In this document: piece by piece, positions 9,383 through 18,060 of the stretch
How the letters are laid out: the number at the start of each line of letters is the position of its first letter
How positions within the stretch are numbered: the stretch's first letter is position 1
Assembly: GCF_027571405.1 (NCBI RefSeq)
Contig: NZ_CP092968.1
Span: 2,356,001 to 2,420,000 of the forward strand
Length of the DNA: 64,000 nt
Reading direction: 5' to 3'
Origin: Methylocystis parvus OBBP
Lineage (GTDB): Bacteria > Pseudomonadota > Alphaproteobacteria > Rhizobiales > Beijerinckiaceae
Notes under the pieces: model-generated
Told to the model about the DNA's origin: nothing
The model's input: the letters and a program-made list of their open reading frames with translations, nothing else
Database searches by the model: none
Translations under genes and position numbers: made by a program

Positions 9383-9679
9383 ATGAAGAAGCTGATGTCT
9401 GCGCTGGCCCTGGCTTGCGCACTAGCGCCCTCGCTGTCAGAGGCGCAGGTAAAGATCGACATGACTAAGATTACCTGCGGGGAAATTCTCGCTATGTCGC
9501 CCGATGACAAGAGTGATTTTGCGGCCTTCATGAGCGGATGGTTCTCACAGAAAAGCGGACGCACCTATATCGACGTGGGTCTTTTTCAAAAGAACGTCGC
9601 GAGCGTGATCGATTGGTGCGGCTCGAATAAGTCCGAATCCGTGTTCGCGGGACTGCAGCGCGCATCCGAGAAGAAATAA
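9383..9679 (+). CDS. HdeA-like small periplasmic protein
   Basis: 98 residues with a Sec signal peptide (MKKLMSALALACALAPSLSEA) and a mature domain with two cysteines, KITCGEILAMSPDDK and VIDWCGSNK, the spacing of the HdeA acid-chaperone family whose cysteines form a disulfide. AAGGAGGA lies just upstream of the chosen ATG. Start codons further upstream lack such a site. It is followed 21 bases later by a paralogue. HdeA proteins protect periplasmic proteins at low pH; that role is inferred here from family membership. Confidence 0.75.
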   Translation: MKKLMSALALACALAPSLSEAQVKIDMTKITCGEILAMSPDDKSDFAAFMSGWFSQKSGRTYIDVGLFQKNVASVIDWCGSNKSESVFAGLQRASEKK

Positions 9680-9700
9680 AAGAGACGATCGGGGAATCAC

Positions 9701-9994
9701 ATGAGCCGTAATCTGATTTTTGTTGGCGTTGTCGCCGCTCTCGCCATCGCCGCCCCGGCGACCGCGCAAGTCACGATCGAGATGTCTCAGATCACATGTA
9801 AGGACTTTGCCAGCTACGATGCCGACACCAAAGATTTCATCGGAAACTGGATGCGCGGTTACTTCATGTCCAAGAACAACCTGACCGTCATCGACTCGCG
9901 CTATGTGAAGCGCAACACCGAGAAGATCGAGCGCTACTGCAAGAAGCTTCCGAAAGCGTCCCTTATGGAAGCTGTCCAGAAAAACGCGCGGTGA
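9701..9994 (+). CDS. HdeA-like small periplasmic protein, paralogue
   Basis: 97 residues: signal peptide MSRNLIFVGVVAALAIAAPA ending near TAQ, then QITCKDFASYDADTKDF and the second cysteine in IERYCKKLPK. It shares the two-cysteine layout with the preceding gene, so the pair is a tandem duplication, possibly forming an HdeA/HdeB-like couple. It is co-oriented with the sulfatase 60 bases downstream. The gap between contains a GC-rich inverted repeat (CCGG...CCGG around 10003-10020) with no T-run, so read-through to the sulfatase is plausible. Confidence 0.75.
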   Translation: MSRNLIFVGVVAALAIAAPATAQVTIEMSQITCKDFASYDADTKDFIGNWMRGYFMSKNNLTVIDSRYVKRNTEKIERYCKKLPKASLMEAVQKNAR

Positions 9995-10054
9995 CAAAGG
10001 AGGCCCCGGTCCACTGGCCGGGTCCACACTTGCAGATATTGACGGAGCCCCCCA

Positions 10055-11815
10055 ATGCCTACAAGGCGCGATTTGCTTTCTTCCGCCACGACCATGCTTG
10101 TTGCGACATTGGCGCCGGCACTCGGAGGCTCGGCTGAAGCGGCCCAAAAGCAGACGACATCAGCGCCGGGAGTTCGACGCCTGCGTTCCAAGCGGCCTAA
10201 CATCCTTTTCATCTTCACCGATCAAGAGCGCTATTGGCCGAAATGGCCGGCAGGCCTCTCTCTACCGGCACATGAGACGCTGCAAAAACGTGGCGTCACC
10301 TTCCACAAGCATTATTGCCCGGCGACCATGTGCACATCGTCGCGCAGCGTCATGATGACTGGCCTCACGACGCCGAACAATGGCATGTTTGAAAATTGCG
10401 ACGTGCCCTATGTCGGCAGCCTTTCTCCGAAAATTCCAACCTTCGGACACATGCTGCGCAAGGCCGGCTATTATACGGCCTATAAAGGTAAATGGCACCT
10501 CAGCCGAAAAATCGACGCCGAGGAAGCCGATCGCCTCTTCACGCGCGAAATGGACGAATACGGGTTCTCGGATTTCTTTGGCCCCGGCGACATTATCGGA
10601 CACACGCTCGGTGGCTACCACTTCGATCATCTCATTGCGGGCAGCGCCATTACATGGCTGCGACGGCATGGACAGCCGCTCTCGGATGACGGAAAGCCTT
10701 GGGCTTTGACGGTCGGCCTCGTTAATCCCCACGATGTGATGTATTTCAACACGGACACGCCCGGACAATCCGTTCAGGACGGGGGCTTCCTGATGATGCA
10801 CGCGGCGCGTGCGCCTAATCACCCCCTTTATAAGGCGAACTGGAATGTTCCCCTGCCGGAAAACTGGACGGAGCCGCTCGATGCGCCGGGCCGTCCCAAA
10901 GCGCATGGCGAATTCCTGAAGGTGTGGGACTACGTCCTCGGCCATGTCCCCCCTGAACAACAGCGATGGCGCCGCTTCATCGATTATTACGTCAACTGTA
11001 TTCGCAGCGTTGACATGCAAGTCGAGGTCATATTGAAGGAGCTCGACACCCTCGGCCTTTCCGACAATACGATCATCGTCTTTACCTCGGACCACGGCGA
11101 AGCCGCCGGCGCGCACGGTCTTCGCGGCAAAGGGCCTTTCGCCTATGAAGAGGCCATCCATCTGCCGCTCTACATCGTTCACCCGGATGTGAAGGGCGGG
11201 CAGGATTGCCGGGCTCTGACCAGCCACATCGATTTCGCGCCTTCGTTTCTGTCCATGGCCGGCGTCGAAGCTGGGAAGCGTGGAGAATTTGCGGGACGCC
11301 AGTTGCCCGGGAAGGACATATCGTCGGCTTTGTCGAACCCGCGTGCCGCCGAAACGCATTCCGTTCGTGATAGCGTGCTCTTTACCTACAGCGGCCTCGG
11401 AACGAACGACCATGAGGTGTATCGCATCAATGCGGAAGCTAAAATGGCCGGCAAAAAGCCCGTCGTCGAACTCCTGAAAGCTGGATACAGGCCGAACGTG
11501 AAGAAGCGGGGCACGCTGCGCACCGTCTTCGACGGGCGCTATAAATTTTCGCGCTATTTCGCGCCCGTAGACCACAATAAGCCCAAGACGATCGACGAGC
11601 TGTTTGACTGGAACGACGTCGAGCTCTTCGATCTTGAAACCGATCCCCGCGAGGGAAAGAACCTAGCTGCGGACCGGAAGGCCAATGCTGATTTGATAAT
11701 GACGATGAGCGGTAAACTCGAAGCGATCATCAAGGATGAAATCGGAGTGGATGACGGGCGAGAACTGCCGCATATCCCGACCGTCGACTGGACGATAAAA
11801 AGGGTGGACTTGTAG
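10055..11815 (+). CDS. Tat-exported sulfatase (formylglycine type)
   Basis: 586 residues of the alkaline-phosphatase/sulfatase superfamily. The N-terminus has a twin-arginine signal (TRRDLLSSA, residues 3-11) and an alanine-rich export region to about residue 30. Metal-binding NILFIFTDQE follows at 49-58, and the active-site motif is C93-T-S-S-R97, where the cysteine would become formylglycine; the usual third residue is P or A, here S. GKWHLS and a late TSDHGE also fit. It should hydrolyse a sulfate ester or related phosphonate in the periplasm. The substrate cannot be read from the sequence. It follows two HdeA-like genes. Confidence 0.9.
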   Translation: MPTRRDLLSSATTMLVATLAPALGGSAEAAQKQTTSAPGVRRLRSKRPNILFIFTDQERYWPKWPAGLSLPAHETLQKRGVTFHKHYCPATMCTSSRSVMMTGLTTPNNGMFENCDVPYVGSLSPKIPTFGHMLRKAGYYTAYKGKWHLSRKIDAEEADRLFTREMDEYGFSDFFGPGDIIGHTLGGYHFDHLIAGSAITWLRRHGQPLSDDGKPWALTVGLVNPHDVMYFNTDTPGQSVQDGGFLMMHAARAPNHPLYKANWNVPLPENWTEPLDAPGRPKAHGEFLKVWDYVLGHVPPEQQRWRRFIDYYVNCIRSVDMQVEVILKELDTLGLSDNTIIVFTSDHGEAAGAHGLRGKGPFAYEEAIHLPLYIVHPDVKGGQDCRALTSHIDFAPSFLSMAGVEAGKRGEFAGRQLPGKDISSALSNPRAAETHSVRDSVLFTYSGLGTNDHEVYRINAEAKMAGKKPVVELLKAGYRPNVKKRGTLRTVFDGRYKFSRYFAPVDHNKPKTIDELFDWNDVELFDLETDPREGKNLAADRKANADLIMTMSGKLEAIIKDEIGVDDGRELPHIPTVDWTIKRVDL

Positions 11816-11874
11816 CAGTCCCCCTTTCCTCCTTCCTCAAATCTGCTTCGCTCCAGGGCTGAATGTTTCAGCCT

Positions 11875-12141
11875 ATGAAGACGCGTGTAGTTTTGGCCAT
11901 AATGGCGCTCGTTGCAGTTTCGCCGGCGGGCGCCGCCGACCTCCCCCATCCCAAAAAGCGGCTGCCTTGCCGCCTCCTGTCTACATGTCGACGGCCAATC
12001 TCGTAGATAATTCTCTGGGGGCTATCGGCTCCGCCTCGGCGACGGGCGCGACGGGAACCGTTCACGCGCGCCTTGATGGTTTCCTGTTTGGCGGTCAGCT
12101 CGGCTATAATTGGCAGTTTTCGGATCGGCTGCACGCCGGGC
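11875..12141 (+). pseudogene. Frameshifted Omp25-like outer-membrane barrel, 5' fragment
   Basis: An ATG at 11875 starts a clear signal peptide (MKTRVVLAIMALVAVSPAG, then AADLP). The frame then dies, but another frame from about 11967 continues with ARLDGFLFGGQLGYNWQFSD, the N-terminal strands of the small rhizobial outer-membrane beta-barrel proteins. A frameshift lies in the A-rich stretch around 11953-11960. The homology stops at about 12140, where unrelated coding sequence begins in a different frame. This is therefore the 5' end of a dead porin-like gene. Confidence 0.55.
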
Positions 12142-12393
12142 GGCAAATCCCACGCAGACGAAGGTTACGCCTGCTATCCGCAGTTCCAGGTCGCGGGCCC
12201 GGGCGCAGGAGGCGCGACGGGCCAGGCCGACGCGGCGCTTGGTTTCTTCGACCGCAAGGACACTCCCCCTACCCCGCAGGTTTTGTGCGAGTTCAAAGAC
12301 ATTCGTTCCAACCTGGACGGCCCGCAGAAGCGCATGGGTAATACCCGCTCTCCCGTCAAGCAGCGCGCGGATTCTTCTGAAGCGCTTCGATGA
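12142..12393 (+). pseudogene. Internal fragment of a type IIG restriction-modification protein
   Basis: In frame from 12142: GYACYPQFQVAGPGAGG, ADAALGFFDRKDTPP, LCEFKDIRSNLDGPQKRMGN and TRSPVKQ, ending at a TGA. The ELK/EFK-like catalytic strand and the run to RSPVKQ resemble the N-terminal nuclease region of Eco57I-type fused restriction-methylases (recognised from memory). There is no start, and both ends are cut: upstream it abuts an outer-membrane protein remnant, and downstream the frame shifts into a short unrelated tail to 12439. It is non-functional. From here to 12542 I see no intact gene. Confidence 0.5.
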
Positions 12394-12542
12394 GCTCGCC
12401 GCCTCGGCCCTCGGCGACAGCGACGATTTCTCAATTTAAATGTTTATGCGCGAAAAGCTCCTCGGAAATTCTCAAATAAGATGTCCAAGCCCGCCGCGAA
12501 CCGGGAATTTCTAACAATAAAATGTATCCTGACGAGCAGGTC

Positions 12543-13268
12543 TTATGCGCTTGCTCCTGCGTCCACGGCAATCACTGTTCCTGTCATGTTGCGCGCGGCG
12601 TCGGACAACAAGAAACTCACTGCGACAGAAACGTCGTCAGGTTCCGCAAGACGTCGCAGGGCCGCGCGGCCCGCTATCTTGGCTACATCATCTTCTGGAA
12701 GGCTTGCTGTGAGTTCGGTCATAATGAAACCGGGCGCCACTGCGTTGACCGTAATGTCGAGCTGACCCAGTTCGCGAGATAAAGATTTCGTGAAACCGAC
12801 CAATGCCGACTTGCTCGCGCCGTAGACGCTCAATCCATTGTAGCCGGTCGAAGCGATGATCGAGGATATATTGACGATGCGACCGCCCTTGCCAGCCGCC
12901 ATCATCTGCCGCGCGACGTGTTTGGTCAGCACGATAGGCGAGGTCAAGTTGATGCGCAGCAAGGACTCAATTTGGACGTTGTGGGTGTTGGCGAGCAAAC
13001 CCTCCACGCTCTGGCCAGCGTTGTTGACGAGTCCGTAGGGAGCCCCGAATTGCTTCTTGAGACCTGCGATGAAAGGGGCAAGTGCTTCAACGTCGCTCAA
13101 ATCGCAGGCCGAAAAGACGACGCCCTCGGGCGCCGCGGCGATAGCCGCCTTGAGGCCGTCGCTTTCCTTGCGGGCGACGGCGATCACACGAAAGCCGTCC
13201 GCAGCGAGACGTCGCGCGATGGCGAGGCCGAGACCTCTGCTGGCGCCCGTAACGATCACGTTACGCAT
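12543..13268 (-). CDS. FabG-like short-chain dehydrogenase/reductase
   Basis: 241 residues with the classical SDR layout: cofactor loop TGASRGLG at 7-14, NNAG at 82-85, and the catalytic Ser135/136, Tyr149 and Lys153 (YGASK). The closest style is 3-oxoacyl-ACP reductase, NAD(P)H dependent. The ATG at 13268 overlaps the end of the upstream ligase gene by 8 bases (ATGCGTAA), so it is the last gene of the minus-strand operon starting with the MetY-like gene. With an ACP nearby it may reduce a carrier-bound keto or imine intermediate; that is inference. Confidence 0.88.
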   Translation of the reverse strand: MRNVIVTGASRGLGLAIARRLAADGFRVIAVARKESDGLKAAIAAAPEGVVFSACDLSDVEALAPFIAGLKKQFGAPYGLVNNAGQSVEGLLANTHNVQIESLLRINLTSPIVLTKHVARQMMAAGKGGRIVNISSIIASTGYNGLSVYGASKSALVGFTKSLSRELGQLDITVNAVAPGFIMTELTASLPEDDVAKIAGRAALRRLAEPDDVSVAVSFLLSDAARNMTGTVIAVDAGASA

Positions 13269-14640
13269 GGCGGCGTTCCATCTTTCCGCTAGCGAGGATC
13301 CCAAGATCCCTTACAAACGTGATCGTCGCCGGGGCCTTATGGTGCGCAAGCCGCGAGTGGCAAAGCTCAAGAATTTCGGCGCGGAGTGCGCCGCTATCCT
13401 GCTGCGCGCCAGCGTCGTCCAGAACAACCTCGGCCGTCGTAAGATTGCCGGTGATCGGACTGATGCGGGCCGAGACCCGCGACATATGCACTCGCGGATG
13501 CATGTTGATGATTTCCTCGATCTCCTCGGGATGAACCTTGAGGCCGCCTACGTTAATGACGCCGGCGCGCCGTCCTCTGAAAAAGCAGCGGTCGCCGATG
13601 CGCTCCACGATGTCGTCAGTGTCGACAAAGCCCTCATCGTTTTTCAGCTCAAGGTCTGGCCGCCCGACATAGCGCACAGCCACGCGTGGCGAACGGATGC
13701 GCAGCGTTCCATCTTCGAGACGCATTTCGACACAGCCGTCGCTTTCCAGGTACGTGGCCGGAAAGCCCTCGCGGCCGTCACAGACTTCGAAACCGACGCC
13801 GGCTTCGGTGGAGGCGTAGGCGTGCGTGATTTTGGCTTCTGGGTATGTGACTCGGAGCGCATCGAGGATCGCACGATCTGCGATTTCGCCCGAGAGTCGG
13901 ATGGCTTCGGGCGAGAAATCTCGCGCGTGCGGACTCATCAGCAAGCGACGCCAATGCGAAGGCGTGCCGGAGATATGGGTAACGCTATTTTCCCGGCAGC
14001 GCTGCACGTACTCGCCGAGCGACTCGTTTGGGTCTAAAAGCGTCAGCGCGGTTCCGGCGGCGCACGCGCGCAAGAAAATCTGCAAGCCGCCAAAGCGGCG
14101 GATGTCGTAAAACGTGGCCCAGACGGGCGGCGAGACGTCGCCCTGTAGCGGAACTGACCCAAGCAACTGCTCAAGGCCATGAGCTACGAGCTTGGGCGAA
14201 CCCGTCGTACCCGAGGTCGGCAGGACCCACTCCGTCGCGACCGGCTCACCACGACCTGGGGGGGCGTGCGCCGCCTCGCCGACCCGATAGGCTCGTCGGG
14301 CGCCGCGAGGGTTCGGTTCATCGGCGACGACAGCGTCGACCTCCGCTTGAGTCAGCACGCTCTCGAACTGCTCTTCGGCGAAATCGGGCGGCAAAATTAC
14401 GAGCCGTGCGGCGCAACCGTCGAGTTCGATCAGCGCTCGCGCGCAATCGATCTGTTCTCTAACGGAGATGAGCACGCATTTGCCAGCAAGTTCGTTGCGA
14501 CGCTCTGCGATTATGGTCGAACCAATGAGTTCGTTTCGCTGGAGGCTTCTATTTCGGGCGAGAATCCGCAATCCCTCGCGACGCGAGATGAGATCGAAAA
14601 GACTGCGCGGCTTGGACCGGCACGCGTCTATAGGGGTCAT
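13261..14640 (-). CDS. AMP-forming acyl/aminoacyl ligase, compact
   Basis: 459 residues of the ANL adenylation superfamily. Visible motifs: the P-loop PTSGTTGSPK at 141-150, the aromatic-acid-like YASTEAG motif, DTDD for ribose binding, the hinge region RRAGVINVGGLKVHPEEIEE, and a near-terminal lysine in LASGKMERR. It is shorter than typical 500-550-residue ligases, mainly at the N-terminus. GGAGG precedes the ATG. It probably activates a carboxylic or amino acid and loads it on CoA or on the ACP encoded at 22784-23038. It lies between the class IV aminotransferase and the SDR. Confidence 0.85.
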   Translation of the reverse strand: MTPIDACRSKPRSLFDLISRREGLRILARNRSLQRNELIGSTIIAERRNELAGKCVLISVREQIDCARALIELDGCAARLVILPPDFAEEQFESVLTQAEVDAVVADEPNPRGARRAYRVGEAAHAPPGRGEPVATEWVLPTSGTTGSPKLVAHGLEQLLGSVPLQGDVSPPVWATFYDIRRFGGLQIFLRACAAGTALTLLDPNESLGEYVQRCRENSVTHISGTPSHWRRLLMSPHARDFSPEAIRLSGEIADRAILDALRVTYPEAKITHAYASTEAGVGFEVCDGREGFPATYLESDGCVEMRLEDGTLRIRSPRVAVRYVGRPDLELKNDEGFVDTDDIVERIGDRCFFRGRRAGVINVGGLKVHPEEIEEIINMHPRVHMSRVSARISPITGNLTTAEVVLDDAGAQQDSGALRAEILELCHSRLAHHKAPATITFVRDLGILASGKMERRHA

Positions 14641-14684
14641 GGCGCCCTCCAGAGTTTTTCGGACTGTTCAGCCAGTATTGCAAT

Positions 14685-15659
14685 TCATCTCTCAAGGAGA
14701 ACGCGTTTTTTAGTCTCGTTTTGAGACGCGCCCTCTCTTGCATAAATGCTGCTTTCAGCCCCGCATAATTCTTTGTAATGAGTCGATTTCGCGAAGCTCA
14801 GATAGCACGCGCGCACGTTGCCGAACACTGGTCCAGGCGCGAGTTCACGGGTATCGATCCTCGTGATAGGCGCGACTTTTTGGAAGTTTCCGGTCGAAAA
14901 AATCTCGTCTGCGGCAACGAAGTCCGCGTATGTCAGGGAGGTCTCGATCACCTCGACGCCCGCTTTGCGCAGGAGCCCTATCACGCGCTGGCGCGTCACG
15001 CCATTGAGAAAGGTCCCGTTGGGGAACGGTGTGAAAACTACGCCATTCTTGACCATGAATGCGTTGGAGTTGGCGAATTCTGTGACGTGCCCGAGCGCGT
15101 CGAGCATGAGGCAATTGTCAAAGCCGCGCCTCGCCGCCTCCATAAGAGCCCGGGCGCCATTGGCGTAAAGGCAGCTCGCCTTGGCGTCCACCGGCGCCGT
15201 TTCGGCCGTCGGACGGCGAAACGGAGATAGGGTCACCGCAATGTCGCGCGGCGGCGGCATTGGCGCCTCATAAAGCGTGAGGCACCAGTTGGTCGACGCC
15301 GGATCAAACCGCACGCCGCCGCCATAGCCCGACTCGGCCCAATACATCGGCCGAATGTAGAGCGCGGCGTCGGGCGCGAAATGCTCGAAGCCCTCAACGC
15401 AGAGTGCGGCCCAGCTCGCTTCGGTGACCACGGGCTCGAGCCCCATCGCGACAGCCGAACGATTGACGCGCGCAAGGTGTTTGTCTAGGTCGGGCGCCAA
15501 GCCTCCGAAGGCGCGTGCGCCATCGAAGACGACGGAGCCGAGCCACGCGCCATGCGAGCGAACGCCGAGGATTTGGGTATTGCCTTCGCGCCAGGCGCCG
15601 TCGAAATACGTCCAGGTTCGCGTCGGCGCAGCAGGCGCGCCCGTCATGACGTCGATCAT
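14685..15659 (-). CDS. Class IV (branched-chain/D-amino-acid type) aminotransferase
   Basis: 324 residues of the PLP fold-type IV family. The catalytic lysine is K160 in VDAKASCLYANGARALMEA, and the conserved glutamate is in HVTEFANSNAFMV near 194. FFNGV-like and TGN motifs (NGTFLNGVTRQR, FSTGNFQKV) complete the pattern. IlvE-like enzymes interconvert alpha-keto acids and amino acids. The ATG overlaps the stop of the MetA-like gene (ATGA), so the two are translationally coupled; this argues for a step on a homoserine-derived keto or amino acid rather than housekeeping valine/leucine synthesis. Confidence 0.85.
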   Translation of the reverse strand: MIDVMTGAPAAPTRTWTYFDGAWREGNTQILGVRSHGAWLGSVVFDGARAFGGLAPDLDKHLARVNRSAVAMGLEPVVTEASWAALCVEGFEHFAPDAALYIRPMYWAESGYGGGVRFDPASTNWCLTLYEAPMPPPRDIAVTLSPFRRPTAETAPVDAKASCLYANGARALMEAARRGFDNCLMLDALGHVTEFANSNAFMVKNGVVFTPFPNGTFLNGVTRQRVIGLLRKAGVEVIETSLTYADFVAADEIFSTGNFQKVAPITRIDTRELAPGPVFGNVRACYLSFAKSTHYKELCGAESSIYAREGASQNETKKRVLLER

Positions 15660-16618
15660 AGCGCAGTGCTCCGGGAACGCGTCGCCTTCTCAAAGGCGAC
15701 CTGAGACAAAAAGTTGCGATAGAGCTGCTCGGCGTCGCGCCGCCACACGGCTTGCAGCTTTTCCTGCGCCATGAGCGCGTTCAAGCCCTTCGAGAACCGC
15801 ATGCGCTGCGATTGATCCGCCGTCTTCTTAAGATCCGCGATCCCGCGCTCCGCCATGGGCGAGAAATAGTTTTTTGGCGTTGGCGGGAAAGTCTGGGATT
15901 GCGCGTTGATGTAGCGCAACGCGTCGCGACGGAACTCGCGCGATAGCGTCTGGGCGTCATATTCCGGATGCCCTTGCGTGAACAAAAACAAGCTCGGTTC
16001 ACGTCGCCAGAAGCTGTCGACCCCGACCTCCGCAGACCATGACGAGATGTTGTATCCGAACCTCTCGAGATCCTCGCGAGCGAGTCCGTTGTAACGCGAA
16101 TGCGGCATGTTCAATAGGGGCGCCATGCCCTGCGTCGCCCAGTCTCCCTGCATGACGGCACACGCGTAGACGCCGCTAATTTTTTCAGCCTCGCGCCGCC
16201 GCGCCAGACCATCGAGCGCCAGCACGGCGCCATGCGCGGCGAGGCAGGACCACAGCGCGCCAAAGGTGTTGGCGCGAGCCCAGGCGACGAGCTGCGCGAA
16301 CTCCTCCCAATAGGACTCATCGCTCAAGTCCGGAGCGCGCGGCTCGGCGCCCGTGACGATCAGAGCGTCGGTTCCGCGCGCATAAAGCCCGTCGATCGGA
16401 TCATGCGTTTGCGCGAGTATGCGCCGTGCGGTTTCGCCGCGCCGTGCGCTCGGCAGGTTATAAAGCCGCAGATTAGCCGAGAGCCCTTCGGCGCCCATGC
16501 GCACCAGACCCGAGAACTGAGCGACCGTCGCCTCGAGGGCCTGATCGGGCATGTTGTTGACGAGCGCGATCTCGATTGGGGCGCCTTTGCGAGCCGCCAT
16601 GAGCGTCATACGGGTCAT
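15656..16618 (-). CDS. MetA-family homoserine O-acyltransferase-like protein
   Basis: 320 residues with MetA hallmarks: LVNNMPDQALEAT (19-31), VTGAEPRAP, the nucleophile Cys125 in WSCLAAHGAVL, PHSRYNGL, and the His217/Glu219 dyad in TQGHPEYD. MetA enzymes acylate homoserine on its hydroxyl group using acetyl- or succinyl-CoA. I place the start at 16618, where ATG overlaps the upstream stop as ATGA; an upstream ATG at 16690 lies within the previous gene. Its coupling with a MetY-like gene on one side and an aminotransferase on the other suggests activated homoserine feeds a dedicated pathway. Confidence 0.85.
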   Translation of the reverse strand: MTRMTLMAARKGAPIEIALVNNMPDQALEATVAQFSGLVRMGAEGLSANLRLYNLPSARRGETARRILAQTHDPIDGLYARGTDALIVTGAEPRAPDLSDESYWEEFAQLVAWARANTFGALWSCLAAHGAVLALDGLARRREAEKISGVYACAVMQGDWATQGMAPLLNMPHSRYNGLAREDLERFGYNISSWSAEVGVDSFWRREPSLFLFTQGHPEYDAQTLSREFRRDALRYINAQSQTFPPTPKNYFSPMAERGIADLKKTADQSQRMRFSKGLNALMAQEKLQAVWRRDAEQLYRNFLSQVAFEKATRSRSTAL

Positions 16619-17952
16619 CCCGCCGCTGCCTTTGAAGAGGACCACGCTGCCGCGAGCGCTTGGTCGAGATCCTCGATGAGATCGTCGCAATGCTCGATGC
16701 CGATGCTCAGACGAATCATCTCGGGAGTGACGCCCGCCTTCGCCTGCTCGGCCGGAGTCATTTGCCGGTGCGTGGTCGACGCGGGATGGCAGGCGAGAGA
16801 TTTGGCGTCGCCGATATTGACCACGCGCTTGATGAGACGTAGCGCGTCATGAAACGCCTTGCCAGAATCCAACCCGCCTTTGACGCCGAAGGTCAGCAGG
16901 GCCGGGCAGCGCCCTCCAAAGTATTTTTGCGCAAGCGCGTGATAGCGGCTGGTTTCGGAGCCTGCGTAGCTGACCCAGGCGACACGTGCGTCACGGGACA
17001 AGAATTCGGCGACCTTGCGGGCGTTCTCGATATGGCGTTCCATGCGCAAAGCGAGCGTCTCTATGCCTTGCAGCAGCAGAAACGCCGAGAACGCCGGCAA
17101 GACCGCGCCCGTCGTGCGTTGGTAGACGCTGCGCGCCCGCGCGATGTAGGCCATTTCACCAAAATGATCCGCGTAGACCAACCCGTGATATGACGCATCC
17201 GCAATGCAAAACATCGGAAAGCGCTCAGCATGCTTCTTCCATGGGAAACGGCCAGAATCGACAATGATTCCGCCGAGCGTCGTACCGTGGCCGCCCATGT
17301 ATTTGGTCAGAGAGTGCACGACGATGTCGGCGCCGTGCTCGATCGGGCGCAGAAGGATTGGCGTCGCGACGGTATTGTCGACGATCAGCGGAACGCCGCG
17401 TTCATGAGCAATTGCGGCGATTGCTGCGATGTCGCAGACGTTGCCCGCCGGATTGCCGACGCTCTCGCAAAACAAAGCGCGCGTGTCGTCATCGATCGCC
17501 GCGCGCATGTCCTCGGGCTTATCGCCTTGCGCGAAGCGCACATTTATGTTCTGGCGCGGTAGAAGGTGCTGCAGTAGCGTGTGCGTCGTGCCGTAAAGCT
17601 GAGGCGTCGCGACGACGGCGCCGCCGTGATCGGCGAGATTGGCGAAGGCGTAATAGAGCGCGGCCTGGCCGGTGGCGACGGCGAGCGCGCCGACCCCGCC
17701 CTCGAGCTCGGCGACGCGGCGCTCTAGGATCGCCGTGGTCGGATTGGCGATGCGGCTATAGCGAAACCCCTCGATCTCGAGATCGAACAGCGCGGCCGCC
17801 TCGTCCGCGCTCGCAAACTCGTAAGAGACCGTCTGATAGATGGGCGTTGCGACGGCCCGCGTCGTGGGGTCTTTCTGAAAGCCGCCATGAACGGCGATCG
17901 TGTCGGCGCGCAGGGCGCTTGATCTTAACGTGGGTTTCGACAACACGCACAT
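16615..17952 (-). CDS. MetY-like O-acylhomoserine gamma-replacement enzyme
   Basis: 445 residues of the Cys/Met-metabolism PLP family (fold type I). Motifs: YSRIANPTTAILERRVAELEGG, the cofactor aspartate in IVDNTVATP, and the PLP lysine K217 in HSLTKYMGGHGTTLGG. O-acetylhomoserine sulfhydrylases form a vinylglycine intermediate and add a nucleophile at the gamma carbon. The start is uncertain: ATG 17952 or GTG 17946 sit beside AGAGGGA, while ATGs further up give a non-conserved extension. First gene of the minus-strand operon 17952 to 12543. It could make homocysteine, or a novel C-gamma-substituted amino acid. Confidence 0.85.
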   Translation of the reverse strand: MCVLSKPTLRSSALRADTIAVHGGFQKDPTTRAVATPIYQTVSYEFASADEAAALFDLEIEGFRYSRIANPTTAILERRVAELEGGVGALAVATGQAALYYAFANLADHGGAVVATPQLYGTTHTLLQHLLPRQNINVRFAQGDKPEDMRAAIDDDTRALFCESVGNPAGNVCDIAAIAAIAHERGVPLIVDNTVATPILLRPIEHGADIVVHSLTKYMGGHGTTLGGIIVDSGRFPWKKHAERFPMFCIADASYHGLVYADHFGEMAYIARARSVYQRTTGAVLPAFSAFLLLQGIETLALRMERHIENARKVAEFLSRDARVAWVSYAGSETSRYHALAQKYFGGRCPALLTFGVKGGLDSGKAFHDALRLIKRVVNIGDAKSLACHPASTTHRQMTPAEQAKAGVTPEMIRLSIGIEHCDDLIEDLDQALAAAWSSSKAAAG

Positions 17953-18060
17953 TCCCTCTACTGAGCGCGAAAAGCTGTGCGATTTGAAAGTTTGAAATAC
18001 AAAGCTGGACCCTGCGCTTAGTCGTCCTGACAGCCGGACCCAGCCCTGCATCGACACTAA

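Noticed and set aside
10262..11575. 437-codon minus-strand frame opposite the sulfatase
   Set aside because: Shadow; no family motifs and composition typical of antisense.
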